The notes: generated by a model from the sequence alone, not told the origin. A DNA stretch of 64,000 bases from Telmatospirillum sp. J64-1 (GCF_006980715.1 NZ_SBHN01000001.1:124001-188000), one strand, 5' to 3'; counted from the stretch's first letter, positions 26,405-34,966 are shown. Numbers and translations are program-made.

Positions 26405-27598
26405 ATGGGCATCTTGTCCGGATACCGCGTTCTCGATTGTTCGATCGCCATGGCCGGGCCCTTCGCGGCCCAGCGCCTGGGCGACCTGGGGGCGGACGTC
26501 ATCAAGGTCGAACCCACCACCGGCGAGTGGCAGCGCCACAACTCCGCCGGTGGGGCGGAAGGAAACAGGATCAACGTCTCCTTCCTTTCCCTCAACCGCA
26601 ACAAGCGGTCCTTGGCCGTCGACCTCAAAGCCGAAGAGGGCAAGAAGGTCCTGTTCGATCTGGTCAAATCCGCCGACATCTTCCTGCAGAACTACCGGCC
26701 CGGCGTGGCGAAGCGCCTGGGCGTCGATTACGAGGCTTTGGCGGCCATCAACCCCAAGCTCATCTATGTTTCGATGTCGGGATATGGCGAGGACGGGCCT
26801 TATGCCCTGCGGCCCGGCCAGGATCTTCTGCTCCAGGCGATGTCGGGCGCCATGCTGTCGACCGGCCGGGCAGGGGAGCCGCCCACCGCCGCCGGGCAGT
26901 ATCTCGTCGATGCCGTGGCCGCCTATACCGCCTTCGAAGGCGCCCTGGCCGCCTTGCTGCATCGCGAGCGGACGGGGGAAGGGCAGTTGGTCAAGGTCAA
27001 CATGCTGGATGCGATCACGACCCTGCAGATGCAGGAATTGTCGATCTTCACGGTCGGCAAGAAGCCCCAGCAGCGTTCCGCCGAGCCCCATGCGCATGTC
27101 TATATCCGCGCGCCCTATGGCGCCTTCGCCACCAGCGACGGCTTCATCGCCATCGCCATGCCCAGCCTGAAGACCTTCGGCGAGGTGATCGGAGAGGAAA
27201 GCTTCCTCGGCATGAACGACACCACCGATCCCTGGATCCATCGCGATGCGATCTATGCACGCACGGCCGAACGGCTGAAGACCAGGAGTTCGGCCGAATG
27301 GCTCGAACGGCTGGAGGCGGCGGGCATCTGGTGCGGCCCGGTCTACGGCTATGAGGAGTTGGTGGCCGATCCGCAGATCGCCAATAACGGCACCTTCGTA
27401 GAATATGAGCACCCGACCGAAGGCAGGATCAAGACCCCCGGCTTTCCCATCTCCTTTTCCAAAAGCCCTGCCCAGATCCGCTTCGGTGCGCCGGTTACCG
27501 GCCAGCACAGCCGCGAGGTCCTGAAGGAACTGGGCTATGGCGAAGACCAGATTGCCGCGCTCGAAGCATCGGGCACCGTCGTGGCCGGGGAAGTCTGA
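26405..27598 (+). CDS. Class III CoA-transferase (CaiB/BaiF family)
   Basis: 397 residues from the ATG at 26405, which has a GGAGG site; an upstream ATG at 26381 is poorly placed. Landmarks: GADVIKVEPTTGEWQRHN, QNYRPGVAKRLGVDY and GYGEDGP, with the catalytic Asp D169 in AGQYLVDAVAA. Finding this enzyme inside a sugar operon is unusual: it implies that an acid made from the sugar is converted to a CoA thioester. It is followed 2 nt later by the signal-less binding-protein homologue, then by enoyl-CoA hydratase and FAH-family genes. Confidence 0.92.
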   Translation: MGILSGYRVLDCSIAMAGPFAAQRLGDLGADVIKVEPTTGEWQRHNSAGGAEGNRINVSFLSLNRNKRSLAVDLKAEEGKKVLFDLVKSADIFLQNYRPGVAKRLGVDYEALAAINPKLIYVSMSGYGEDGPYALRPGQDLLLQAMSGAMLSTGRAGEPPTAAGQYLVDAVAAYTAFEGALAALLHRERTGEGQLVKVNMLDAITTLQMQELSIFTVGKKPQQRSAEPHAHVYIRAPYGAFATSDGFIAIAMPSLKTFGEVIGEESFLGMNDTTDPWIHRDAIYARTAERLKTRSSAEWLERLEAAGIWCGPVYGYEELVADPQIANNGTFVEYEHPTEGRIKTPGFPISFSKSPAQIRFGAPVTGQHSREVLKELGYGEDQIAALEASGTVVAGEV

Positions 27599-27600
27599 GA

Positions 27601-28749
27601 ATGGAGAGGCTCAAGGGACTGACCTGGGATCATCCCCGTGGCCGCAACGCCCTGATGGCCGCCGCCCGCCGCCCCGAATTGGCGGAATCCGGTCTTGAGA
27701 TCACCTGGGACACGCAGCCGCTCGAAGGTTTCGAATCCCATCCGATCGCCGATCTCTGTGCCCGCTATGATCTGGTGGTCCTGGACCATCCCCATGTCGG
27801 CGAGGCGGTGGCCGCAGGCTGCCTTCTTCCGCTGGAAGAGATCTTCGCTGCCGAAACGCTTGCCGCCCTGGGGGATGCGGCGATCGGGCCGTCCATGTCC
27901 AGCTATGCCTATGCGGGCCGTCATTGGGCCTTGCCGCTCGATGCCGCGACGCAGGTGCTCGCCTGCCGGGCGGACCTCCTCGGGGCGCCACCGCCGCAAA
28001 ACTGGAATGACGTGGTCACCCTGTCGCGGGAAACCGGGAGCGTCGCCATGTCGCTGGCGGGGCCCCATGCGGTGCTGAGCTTCTTTTCGATCTGTGCGGC
28101 CCTGGGCGAGCCTCCGGCGCAGGAGGACCCTGGAAGGCTGGTCTCCCGTCCGGTTGGCGAGGCGGCCTTTGATCTTCTCGCGCAGCTCGGGCGTCTCAGC
28201 CCCGCCTCGGTCGCCGGCAAGAATCCCATCGGCATCCTGGACCATATGTCCATTCAGGACGATGTCCTGCTCTGCCCGCTGGTCTACGGCTATGTCAATT
28301 ACGCCGCGCCCAAGGACGGCAAGGCCGTGTCCTTCTTCGATGCGCCGCGATGGCGGCCAGAGGGACGGCCGGGATCGACGCTCGGGGGAACCGGCATCGG
28401 CGTGTCGAAACGCTGCCCGCTCAGCCCTCAGCTCAAGGCGCATCTCTTGTGGCTCATGGACGCGGAAACGCAGTCGCGCTTCATCCCTGCTCATGACGGA
28501 CAGCCTTCGCGCCGCGATGCCTGGGCGGATGCCGAGGTCAACCGCGCCTGGGGTAATTTCTACCGCAATACGACGGCGACGCTCGAGGCGGCTTATGTGC
28601 GCCCTCGCTTCGACGGCTACATCGCCTTCCAGACGAAAGCCTCGGCGCTTTTGCGCGAAGCCATCGCCGAAAATCGCAGCGCAGCGGCCGCCGTCGAGGA
28701 CCTGGCCGTACTCTACGCCGCCCATCACGCAACGGGCGCCGCCATTTAG
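27601..28749 (+). CDS. Solute-binding-protein homologue without signal peptide (cytosolic)
   Basis: 382 residues resembling extracellular solute-binding proteins of sugar ABC transporters in overall pattern (YDLVVLDHPHVGEAVAAG, YAGRHWALPLDAATQVLACRADLL). It begins MERLKGLTWDHPRG with no hydrophobic leader, no lipobox cysteine and no upstream in-frame alternative, since it starts 2 nt after the previous stop. No ABC permease or ATPase gene is in the operon. It therefore probably stays in the cytosol and binds a pathway intermediate or acts as an enzyme subunit. The role is unknown; its fixed place between CoA-transferase and enoyl-CoA hydratase genes suggests a link with the CoA ester. Confidence 0.7.
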   Translation: MERLKGLTWDHPRGRNALMAAARRPELAESGLEITWDTQPLEGFESHPIADLCARYDLVVLDHPHVGEAVAAGCLLPLEEIFAAETLAALGDAAIGPSMSSYAYAGRHWALPLDAATQVLACRADLLGAPPPQNWNDVVTLSRETGSVAMSLAGPHAVLSFFSICAALGEPPAQEDPGRLVSRPVGEAAFDLLAQLGRLSPASVAGKNPIGILDHMSIQDDVLLCPLVYGYVNYAAPKDGKAVSFFDAPRWRPEGRPGSTLGGTGIGVSKRCPLSPQLKAHLLWLMDAETQSRFIPAHDGQPSRRDAWADAEVNRAWGNFYRNTTATLEAAYVRPRFDGYIAFQTKASALLREAIAENRSAAAAVEDLAVLYAAHHATGAAI

Positions 28750-28758
28750 GAGCGGATG

Positions 28759-29529
28759 ATGACTGAAGATATTCTGTTCGAGGTCGAGGGCGCGATTGCC
28801 ACCATCACGCTCAACCGGCCGCAAAAGCTCAACGCCGTCACGCCGGAGATGGCCGAGGCCATAGAAGCGGCCATCGCTGAATGTAACCGCAGCGACACCA
28901 TCCGTTGCGTCATCCTGACCGGGGCGGGCGAGCGGGCTTTCTGCGCGGGCTCCGACATCAAGGAACTCGACAGCTACGACACGCCCTGGCAGTTCCGCAA
29001 TCGCGGGGATTACTGCGACGCCGTGCGCGCCCTGTCCAAGCCCTCGATCGCGGCGGTCAACGGCTACGCTTTCGGCGGCGGGCTGGAAACGGCGATGTCC
29101 TGCGACATCCGCATCGCCTCGGAGAACGCGCAATTCGCTGCGCCGGAAATCAAGCTCGGCTGGATCGGCGGCGGCGGGATGGCCGCCCATCTGCAGCATT
29201 CCATCGGCGCGTCGAATGCGGCGCTGATGCTGATGACGGGAGACCCGATTTCCGCGCAGCAGGCCGAACGCTGGGGGCTGGTGAGCGAGGTGGTGGAACA
29301 GGGGCGGCTATTGGCGCGGGCCCGCGAGATCGCCTCGGCGATTGCCGCGCGTGCGCCGATCGCGGCGGAAACCGCCAAGACCAATCTCAAGGCCGCCGTC
29401 TCGATGCCCTTCGAGAAGGCCGTACAATACGAGCGCGATCTGCAAACGATCTGCTTCGCCACGGAAGACGCCGCCGAAGGCCGTGCGGCCTTCAAGGAAA
29501 AACGCCAGCCTTGCTTCAAGCGGCGCTGA
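28759..29529 (+). CDS. Enoyl-CoA hydratase/isomerase family protein
   Basis: 256 residues from the ATG at 28759, 6 nt after AGGAG; the adjacent ATG at 28756 is too close to it. The crotonase fold shows both oxyanion-hole segments (CAGSDIKEL and GYAFGGGLE). The two catalytic glutamates of true hydratases are kept: E110 (GGGLETAM) and E130 (APEIKLGW). It likely hydrates, dehydrates or otherwise processes the CoA ester made by the upstream transferase. An isomerase or lyase activity in the same fold is possible. Confidence 0.9.
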   Translation: MTEDILFEVEGAIATITLNRPQKLNAVTPEMAEAIEAAIAECNRSDTIRCVILTGAGERAFCAGSDIKELDSYDTPWQFRNRGDYCDAVRALSKPSIAAVNGYAFGGGLETAMSCDIRIASENAQFAAPEIKLGWIGGGGMAAHLQHSIGASNAALMLMTGDPISAQQAERWGLVSEVVEQGRLLARAREIASAIAARAPIAAETAKTNLKAAVSMPFEKAVQYERDLQTICFATEDAAEGRAAFKEKRQPCFKRR

Positions 29530-29553
29530 CCCCGGATGCTCAGGGACAAGACG

Positions 29554-30708
29554 ATGACCGACAACTTCTCCTTCCAGCAGGGCCTCTTCCTTGGCCGCGT
29601 CCAGTTGCCGGACGTCGGATATCCGCGGGTGGTGACGATCCGCGACGGTGTCCTTTTCGACATCACCTCCCGCCAGGCGCCGACCGTCCGCGACATCTGC
29701 GAGATGGCCGATCCCGCCGCCTTCGTCCGTTCGGCGGAGGGGAGGAAAATCGGCGCCCTGGCGGAGGTCATGGACAATAGCCATGCCGGGCGGCGGGACC
29801 CGCGAAAGCCCTGGCTGCTTTCGCCCGTGGACCTGCAGGCGGTCAAGGCATCGGGCGTGACCTTCGTCGTCAGCCTGCTCGAACGTGTGATCGAGGAACA
29901 GGCCAAGGGCGATCCGTCCATGGCCGATGCGCTGCGCAGCGAGATCCTGGACCTGATCGGAGCGGACCTGTCGCAGTTGGTTCCCGGTTCGGAAGCGGCG
30001 ATGGCGGTCAAGGCCAAGCTGATCGAGAAAGGGGTCTGGTCGCAATATCTCGAGGTGGGCATCGGGCCCGATGCCGAGATTTTCACGAAATGCCAGCCGA
30101 TGGGCAGTGTCGGTTATGGTGCGCAGATCGGCCTGCATCCCATCTCGACCTGGAACAATCCGGAACCCGAAGTCGCCCTGATCGTCAGTTCCGAGGGCAG
30201 GATCGTCGGCGCGACGCTGGGGAACGACGTCAATCTGCGCGATGTCGAGGGGCGGTCGGCGTTGCTGCTGGGCAAGGCGAAGGACAACAACGCTTCCGCC
30301 GCTCTGGGGCCGTTCATCCGTCTGTTCGACGAGACGTTCACCCTGGAGACCGTCAAGACCCTGGACGTGACGCTGACGGTCACGGGCGAGGACGGCTTCC
30401 TGCTGGAAGGCAGCAGTTCGATGAGCCAGATTTCCCGAAGCCCGGAAACCTTGGTCGAGGCGGCCATCGGCCCCCATCATCAATATCCCGACGGGCTGGT
30501 CCTCTATCTCGGGACGATGTTCGCGCCGGTGCAGGACCGCGACGGGAAAGGCAAGGGCTTCACCCACAAGCTTGGGGATGTGGTGAAGATTTCCACTCCG
30601 GCCCTGGGCGTGCTCGAGAATAGTGTGCAGCTTTCGACCCATTGCCCGCCCTGGACCTATGGCGCCAGCCACCTCCTGCGCGATCTGGCAAAGGCCGGCT
30701 TGCTCTAG
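29554..30708 (+). CDS. Fumarylacetoacetate hydrolase-family protein (XylX-like 2-keto-3-deoxy acid dehydratase)
   Basis: 384 residues from the ATG at 29554, 7 nt after CAGGGA; the frame opens at 29536. The segment GVTFVVSLLERVIEEQAKGD (about residues 100-119), the metal-binding EVGIGPDAEIFTK and the WNNPEPEV and GNDVNLRD motifs match the FAH-fold family that contains Caulobacter XylX, 2-keto-3-deoxy-D-xylonate dehydratase. If so, it would convert a 2-keto-3-deoxy acid to a semialdehyde. It is last in the eight-gene operon. The XylX comparison is from memory of the family, not from a search. Confidence 0.8.
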   Translation: MTDNFSFQQGLFLGRVQLPDVGYPRVVTIRDGVLFDITSRQAPTVRDICEMADPAAFVRSAEGRKIGALAEVMDNSHAGRRDPRKPWLLSPVDLQAVKASGVTFVVSLLERVIEEQAKGDPSMADALRSEILDLIGADLSQLVPGSEAAMAVKAKLIEKGVWSQYLEVGIGPDAEIFTKCQPMGSVGYGAQIGLHPISTWNNPEPEVALIVSSEGRIVGATLGNDVNLRDVEGRSALLLGKAKDNNASAALGPFIRLFDETFTLETVKTLDVTLTVTGEDGFLLEGSSSMSQISRSPETLVEAAIGPHHQYPDGLVLYLGTMFAPVQDRDGKGKGFTHKLGDVVKISTPALGVLENSVQLSTHCPPWTYGASHLLRDLAKAGLL

Positions 30709-30757
30709 CCGAAGGCCCTGCTTTCGGCAGGGCCAGACTGCTGACGAAACATTTTTC

Positions 30758-30864
30758 TCGTCACTCCCGCGGAAGCGGGAGTCCAAGGGGCCGCTTCATC
30801 CACATCTGGCGGCTCACATCTTCATGAGACCCGCCATGGACCCCCGCTTTCGCGGGGGTGACGA
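30758..30864. repeat. Inverted pair of REP-like palindromes
   Basis: Two 28-nt units at 30758-30785 and 30837-30864, in opposite orientation and matching at 25 of 28 positions. Each can form its own hairpin (CTCCCGC-ggaa-GCGGGAG and CCCCCGC-tttc-GCGGGGG). They begin TCGTCAC and end GTCCA. They lie between the convergent FAH and dctM genes, the typical site for alphaproteobacterial REP/BIME-type elements, which can also end transcription from both sides. Confidence 0.8.
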
Positions 30865-30904
30865 TGTGTTGCGGGTGGAACCGGCTGTGTCAGCAGCCCA
30901 GCCC

Positions 30905-32182
30905 TCAATGAAGGATGGAGAGCGGGTAGAGGACGATCTGCGGAAACAGGATCAGCAACAGAAGCAGGAAGAGTTGGGAAAGAAGGAAGGGCCAGATACC
31001 GGCGAATGCCGCCGGAATGGAGATCTTCCCGACACTGCTGATGGCGGCCAGGACGGTGCCGACGGGTGGGGTCAGCAGGCCGATGCTCAGGTTGAGGACG
31101 AAGACGATTCCGAAATAGACCGGGTCGATGCCCGCTTTCTGGATGACCGGCAGCAAGACCGGGGTGAGGATCAGGATCACCGGCGCCAGGTCCATCACCA
31201 TCCCGATGACCAGGACCAGCAGGCTGACGATCAGCAGCAGCAGGGTCGGGTTGCTGGTCAGTGTCGACAGCAGGCCGGACACGGCACCCGGAATGTCGGC
31301 CATGACGATCATCCAGGCCGTGACGGACGAAGCCGCGACCAGGAACATGATGATGCTGGTCATCTTCGCCGAGGACACCAGCACCTCGTAAAGCGCCGCC
31401 AGGGTCAATTCACGATAGACCACCACGCTGACGAACAAGGCATAGAACGCGGCGACGACACCGGCTTCGGTGGCGGTGAAGATGCCGAAGCGCAGGCCGA
31501 AGACGATGATCACGGGCAGGAACAAAGCCCAGACGGAGTCGCGCAGGGCCTTCAAGACCGCGTGGCGGTCCTGTTTCGGCAGCAGTTCCACATGCTCGTT
31601 GCGCGAAACCAGCCACCATGTGAGGGCGAGAAGCACCCCCATGATGATGCCGGGAACGATCCCGGCCATGAACAGCTTGGAAATCGAGACGCCGCTGGTG
31701 ACGCCGAAGAGGATCAGGGGAATGCTCGGCGGCAGGATGGGGGCGATGATGCCGCCGGTGGCGATCAGCCCGCTGGAGCGGTTCAGGTCGTATCCCGCCT
31801 TGACCATCATCGGGATCATCACCAGCCCCAGCGCCACGGTATCGGCCACCGCCGAACCGGAAAGCGATGCGAAGAGAACGGCGGCGGTGATGGCGACATA
31901 GCCCATTCCGCCTTGCTTGTGGCCGAGCAGCGACAGGCCGAGATTGATGATCCGCCGGGTTATCCCGCCCGCATTCATCAATTCCCCCGCCAGGATGAAG
32001 AAGGGAATTGCCATCAGCGAGAAGTTGTTGGCGCCGCTGACAAGGTTCTCGGCCACCAGCTGGCTTTCGAACATGTCGAGTTGCAGCATCAAGGCGATGC
32101 CGGTGATCAGCAGGGCGAAGGCGATCGGCATGCCCAGCGCGATAGCGCCGAACAGAACCAGCACGAAGAGGAAGAGTTCCAT
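30905..32182 (-). CDS. dctM: TRAP transporter large permease (DctM)
   Basis: 425 residues with about 12 membrane segments, the standard DctM length. Family hallmarks include ALGMPIAFALLITG near the start, IPFFILAGELMNAGG, FASLSGSAVADTVALG and PILPPSIPLILFG. It is the ion-driven translocation subunit of a TRAP carboxylate importer. It is last of the six-gene minus-strand operon kdgD-aldh-MR-dctP-dctQ-dctM, starting 5 nt after dctQ. Given the neighbours, a hexarate (glucarate or galactarate) is the likely cargo. Confidence 0.94.
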   Translation of the reverse strand: MELFLFVLVLFGAIALGMPIAFALLITGIALMLQLDMFESQLVAENLVSGANNFSLMAIPFFILAGELMNAGGITRRIINLGLSLLGHKQGGMGYVAITAAVLFASLSGSAVADTVALGLVMIPMMVKAGYDLNRSSGLIATGGIIAPILPPSIPLILFGVTSGVSISKLFMAGIVPGIIMGVLLALTWWLVSRNEHVELLPKQDRHAVLKALRDSVWALFLPVIIVFGLRFGIFTATEAGVVAAFYALFVSVVVYRELTLAALYEVLVSSAKMTSIIMFLVAASSVTAWMIVMADIPGAVSGLLSTLTSNPTLLLLIVSLLVLVIGMVMDLAPVILILTPVLLPVIQKAGIDPVYFGIVFVLNLSIGLLTPPVGTVLAAISSVGKISIPAAFAGIWPFLLSQLFLLLLLILFPQIVLYPLSILH

Positions 32183-32186
32183 GCCC

Positions 32187-32669
32187 CTATTCCTCGCGCG
32201 CGGGGCGGCTGCGCCATTGACGCAGCAGCTCGGCCAGCAGATAGGCGGTCATCACCCCGGCCATGGCGATGCAGCCCGCATAGAGCGCCCAGAGCGGAAA
32301 GCCGGTGGCGGGGCCTTTACTGTTCTGGTTGATCCACATCAGCTGCCACGAGCCGTCGATCATCAGGCCCAGGGCAAGCAGCATCAGCAAGGAACAGAGC
32401 GTGACGAAAAGCCTTCGCAGCCAAGGCGGCAGAAGCTCCGACAAAAGGTCCGCCGCCAGATGCTGCTTCTCGATGAAGGCCAGTGCGGCGCCGAAGAAGA
32501 TCATGAAGACGAAGACGTAGCGCGACATCTCCTCCGACCAGGTGATGCCGGAATCGAAAAGGTAGCGCAGGACGACGTTGAGAAAGACCAGAACGGCCAT
32601 GACCGACAGGCTCAATGCCATGCACAGGCCCAATACACGTTTGATCGAAGTAGTCACAGCTTCATGCAT
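32187..32669 (-). CDS. dctQ: TRAP transporter small permease (DctQ)
   Basis: 160 residues from the ATG at 32669 (MHEAVTTSIKRVLGLCMALS); a TTG nine codons upstream would also be in frame. Four hydrophobic segments and the VVLRYLFDSGITWSEEMSRYVFVFMIFFG signature (core ITWSEEMSRY) identify DctQ. It anchors the DctM subunit in the inner membrane. It lies between dctP and dctM. Confidence 0.92.
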   Translation of the reverse strand: MHEAVTTSIKRVLGLCMALSLSVMAVLVFLNVVLRYLFDSGITWSEEMSRYVFVFMIFFGAALAFIEKQHLAADLLSELLPPWLRRLFVTLCSLLMLLALGLMIDGSWQLMWINQNSKGPATGFPLWALYAGCIAMAGVMTAYLLAELLRQWRSRPAREE

Positions 32670-32698
32670 GGCGATTACCCGGCTGCAAGATGGCAATC

Positions 32699-32731
32699 AT
32701 CGCCGGTCCGGCAGGAAACCGGACCGGCGAT
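32699..32731 (-). other. Intercistronic hairpin between dctP and dctQ
   Basis: Perfect 13-bp stem (arms 32699-32711 and 32719-32731) with a 7-nt loop and no T-tract. Such structures after a binding-protein gene commonly protect its mRNA and lower permease expression. Confidence 0.55.
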
Positions 32732-32744
32732 ACCCGTTCAGCGC

Positions 32745-33746
32745 TCAGCGCTGTTCGGCGCGGATCTGCTCGACGATCTCGCGCGCGCTGGGGCGCTTGC
32801 TGTAGAAGCTCTCGTAGGATGCGCTGACGGCGTCCACCAATTGCTGCTTGAAGGCGTCGTCGGGAACGACGATCTCGACTCCGGCATCGGCCAGGACCTT
32901 CTTGTCGCGTGCCTCGGACTCGATCAGCAGCTTCCATTCGTGGTCGCTGGCGTTCCGGGCCGCGGTGCGGACGATTTCCTGTTGTTCCGGTGTCAGGCTG
33001 TTCCAGAACTTGTCGCTGACGAGATACATGTTGGGCGTGAAGACGTGATTGCTTTCCAGCACATGCTTCACGACTTCGTACCATTTCGACGCGACGATGT
33101 TCGGATAGGGATTTTCCACGCCATCGACCACTTTCTGCTCCAATGCGCCGAAGACCTCGGTGATGGGCAAGGGCGTGACATTGGCACCCAGGGACTGGCC
33201 GATGGCGACCATGTTCTCGATGCCGGGGAAGCGTAGGCGCAGGCCCTTGAAATCCTCCATCGAGGCGATGGTGCGATTGCTGGCGATGACGCGGAAGCCC
33301 TGGACCCCATAAGCAAGCGGCTGCAAACCGGTCTTGGTGCTCATGTCGGCGACCAGCTTTTCCCCGATCGGGCCATTCAGGATCGCCTGGGCATGCGCAT
33401 AATCCTTGAACAGGAAGGGCAGCTGGATGATGCCGACGTGATCGACCTCATTCTCCATGATATTGCCGAGGATGGCCATCTCGATGGTGCCGCCGCGCAC
33501 GGCGTTGTACAGCTTCTCCTCGCCGCCCAGCATGCTGTTGGGGAACAGGCGCACCTTGATTTCGCCGTTGGACCGCTCCTCGACTTCCTTCTTGAAGGTG
33601 TCGCGAAGGGCGATGTTGACGGGGTGGTTATCGGGAAAGAAGTTGCCGATCTTCATCGTCTTGCTGTTTGCAAGGGCATCGCCATGCGCAGCAAGCGAAC
33701 AAAGAGCAGCCAGGCCGAGAGCAGCAAACCATTTGGATCCGAACAT
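32745..33746 (-). CDS. dctP: TRAP transporter solute-binding protein (DctP family)
   Basis: 333 residues from the ATG at 33746, with GGAGGAC upstream; the frame extends to 33794 without homology. Signal peptide of about 27 residues ending ALA before NSKTMKIGNFFPDNHP. DctP landmarks: LFPNSMLGGEEKLYNAVRGGTIEM and, in LRLRFPGIENM, the Arg that pairs with the ligand carboxylate. It captures the acid for DctQM. It follows the enolase-superfamily gene by 44 nt within the hexarate operon. Confidence 0.93.
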   Translation of the reverse strand: MFGSKWFAALGLAALCSLAAHGDALANSKTMKIGNFFPDNHPVNIALRDTFKKEVEERSNGEIKVRLFPNSMLGGEEKLYNAVRGGTIEMAILGNIMENEVDHVGIIQLPFLFKDYAHAQAILNGPIGEKLVADMSTKTGLQPLAYGVQGFRVIASNRTIASMEDFKGLRLRFPGIENMVAIGQSLGANVTPLPITEVFGALEQKVVDGVENPYPNIVASKWYEVVKHVLESNHVFTPNMYLVSDKFWNSLTPEQQEIVRTAARNASDHEWKLLIESEARDKKVLADAGVEIVVPDDAFKQQLVDAVSASYESFYSKRPSAREIVEQIRAEQR

Positions 33747-33790
33747 TTTTTGTCCTCCCAACGGACGTTTATTCTTGGGTTTCATGAAGG

Positions 33791-34921
33791 TCAAAGAGAC
33801 AGGGAACAGTGATCGACCATACCGGCGCGCATGACCTCCGGGTCGGGCTGGAAGCCCAGGCCGGACCGGTCCGGCAGGGTCATGCGCGGCTTGAAATCGA
33901 GCCAGTCATGCAGCTTGCGCTCGAAATGGATGAAAGGAACCTCCAGCGGGACTTTCCCGGGCAGGGTTGCCGCCAGATGCCCGGCGGCCAGCAGACCCGG
34001 GCCGTAATAGAAGCAATGCGGCACGACCTGGACGTCATGATCGCGCGCCATCTCGAAGATTTCGAGCATGCCGCTGATGCCGCCGATCTTGGCGACGCTG
34101 GGCTGGGCGACATCGACGGCACCGGCGGCGAGGAGCTGGCGGAAGCCCTCGACCCCCGATGCGTTCTCTCCGGCGGCGAGAGGCACGCCGACCTTGCGCA
34201 CCGCCGCCAGGCCAGCGAAATCGTCCGGCGGCCAGACCGGTTCTTCCAGCCAGGCCAACCCCAGGTCACGCAGACCCTTGGCAATTCGGACGGCTTCTTC
34301 CGCTGACCACGGGCAGTTGGTATCGACCATCAGCTGCGCGCCTTCGGGCAGGGCGTGACGCGCCGCCGCGATCGCCGAGGGAGCGGTTTCATGCAGTTTG
34401 ATGCGGCGGAAGCCGAGCCCGCCGACGCGGCGGACCTGACACGCGACTTCTTCAGGGTCATTGCCGTAGCTGACGAGGCTGGCATAGACCTCCAGCTCCG
34501 GCGAGGGCGCGCCGAGAAAGGCATGGAGCGGCTGGCCCGCTTGCTGGGCGGCGAGATCCCAAAGGGCAATGTCGATGGCCGACAGGGCATAGAGAACGGC
34601 GCCGGTCCGGCCGAAGCCGTGGAAGGCGCGCTGGGCACTGGCAAGCGTTTCCTTATGATCCTCAAGGGCGGTACCCAGGAAGAAGGGGCCGACCAGTTCC
34701 TTCAGCGCGGTGAAGGTTACGGGATTGAGGCCATGGCCGAAGGCTTCCCCCCAGCCGCAGAGTCCGGTGTCGGTTTCGACGCGCACCAGCAGGCTTTCCA
34801 TCTGGCTGATATTCGGCGAAGCGGCGTTGAACGCATCCTCGTCCGCAACCTGGGCGGAGGCGCGCTCGCCGGCGCTGAAGGGCAGGCGGACGCGGATCAC
34901 GTCAATCTTGGCAATTCTCAT
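33791..34921 (-). CDS. Enolase-superfamily dehydratase or cycloisomerase, atypical active site
   Basis: 376 residues with the mandelate racemase / muconate lactonizing fold. Mg ligands are D200 (LMVDTN), E226 (WLEEP) and E252 (AGENAS). The usual KxK pair is K175-x-H177 (IKLHET), and the Asp of the His-Asp dyad is Ser: the motif reads QPSVAKIGG where QPD is usual, although H302 (VVPHCF) is kept. Because KdgD and a semialdehyde dehydrogenase are encoded upstream, the likely product is 5-keto-4-deoxyglucarate or an isomer, made from glucarate, galactarate or a hexaro-lactone. It is too short for classical glucarate dehydratase (about 440). Confidence 0.8.
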   Translation of the reverse strand: MRIAKIDVIRVRLPFSAGERASAQVADEDAFNAASPNISQMESLLVRVETDTGLCGWGEAFGHGLNPVTFTALKELVGPFFLGTALEDHKETLASAQRAFHGFGRTGAVLYALSAIDIALWDLAAQQAGQPLHAFLGAPSPELEVYASLVSYGNDPEEVACQVRRVGGLGFRRIKLHETAPSAIAAARHALPEGAQLMVDTNCPWSAEEAVRIAKGLRDLGLAWLEEPVWPPDDFAGLAAVRKVGVPLAAGENASGVEGFRQLLAAGAVDVAQPSVAKIGGISGMLEIFEMARDHDVQVVPHCFYYGPGLLAAGHLAATLPGKVPLEVPFIHFERKLHDWLDFKPRMTLPDRSGLGFQPDPEVMRAGMVDHCSLSL

Positions 34922-34966
34922 TGCTTCTTCTCGAACCCTGCTTGACGAAGCCCAATAGGATGAAGG

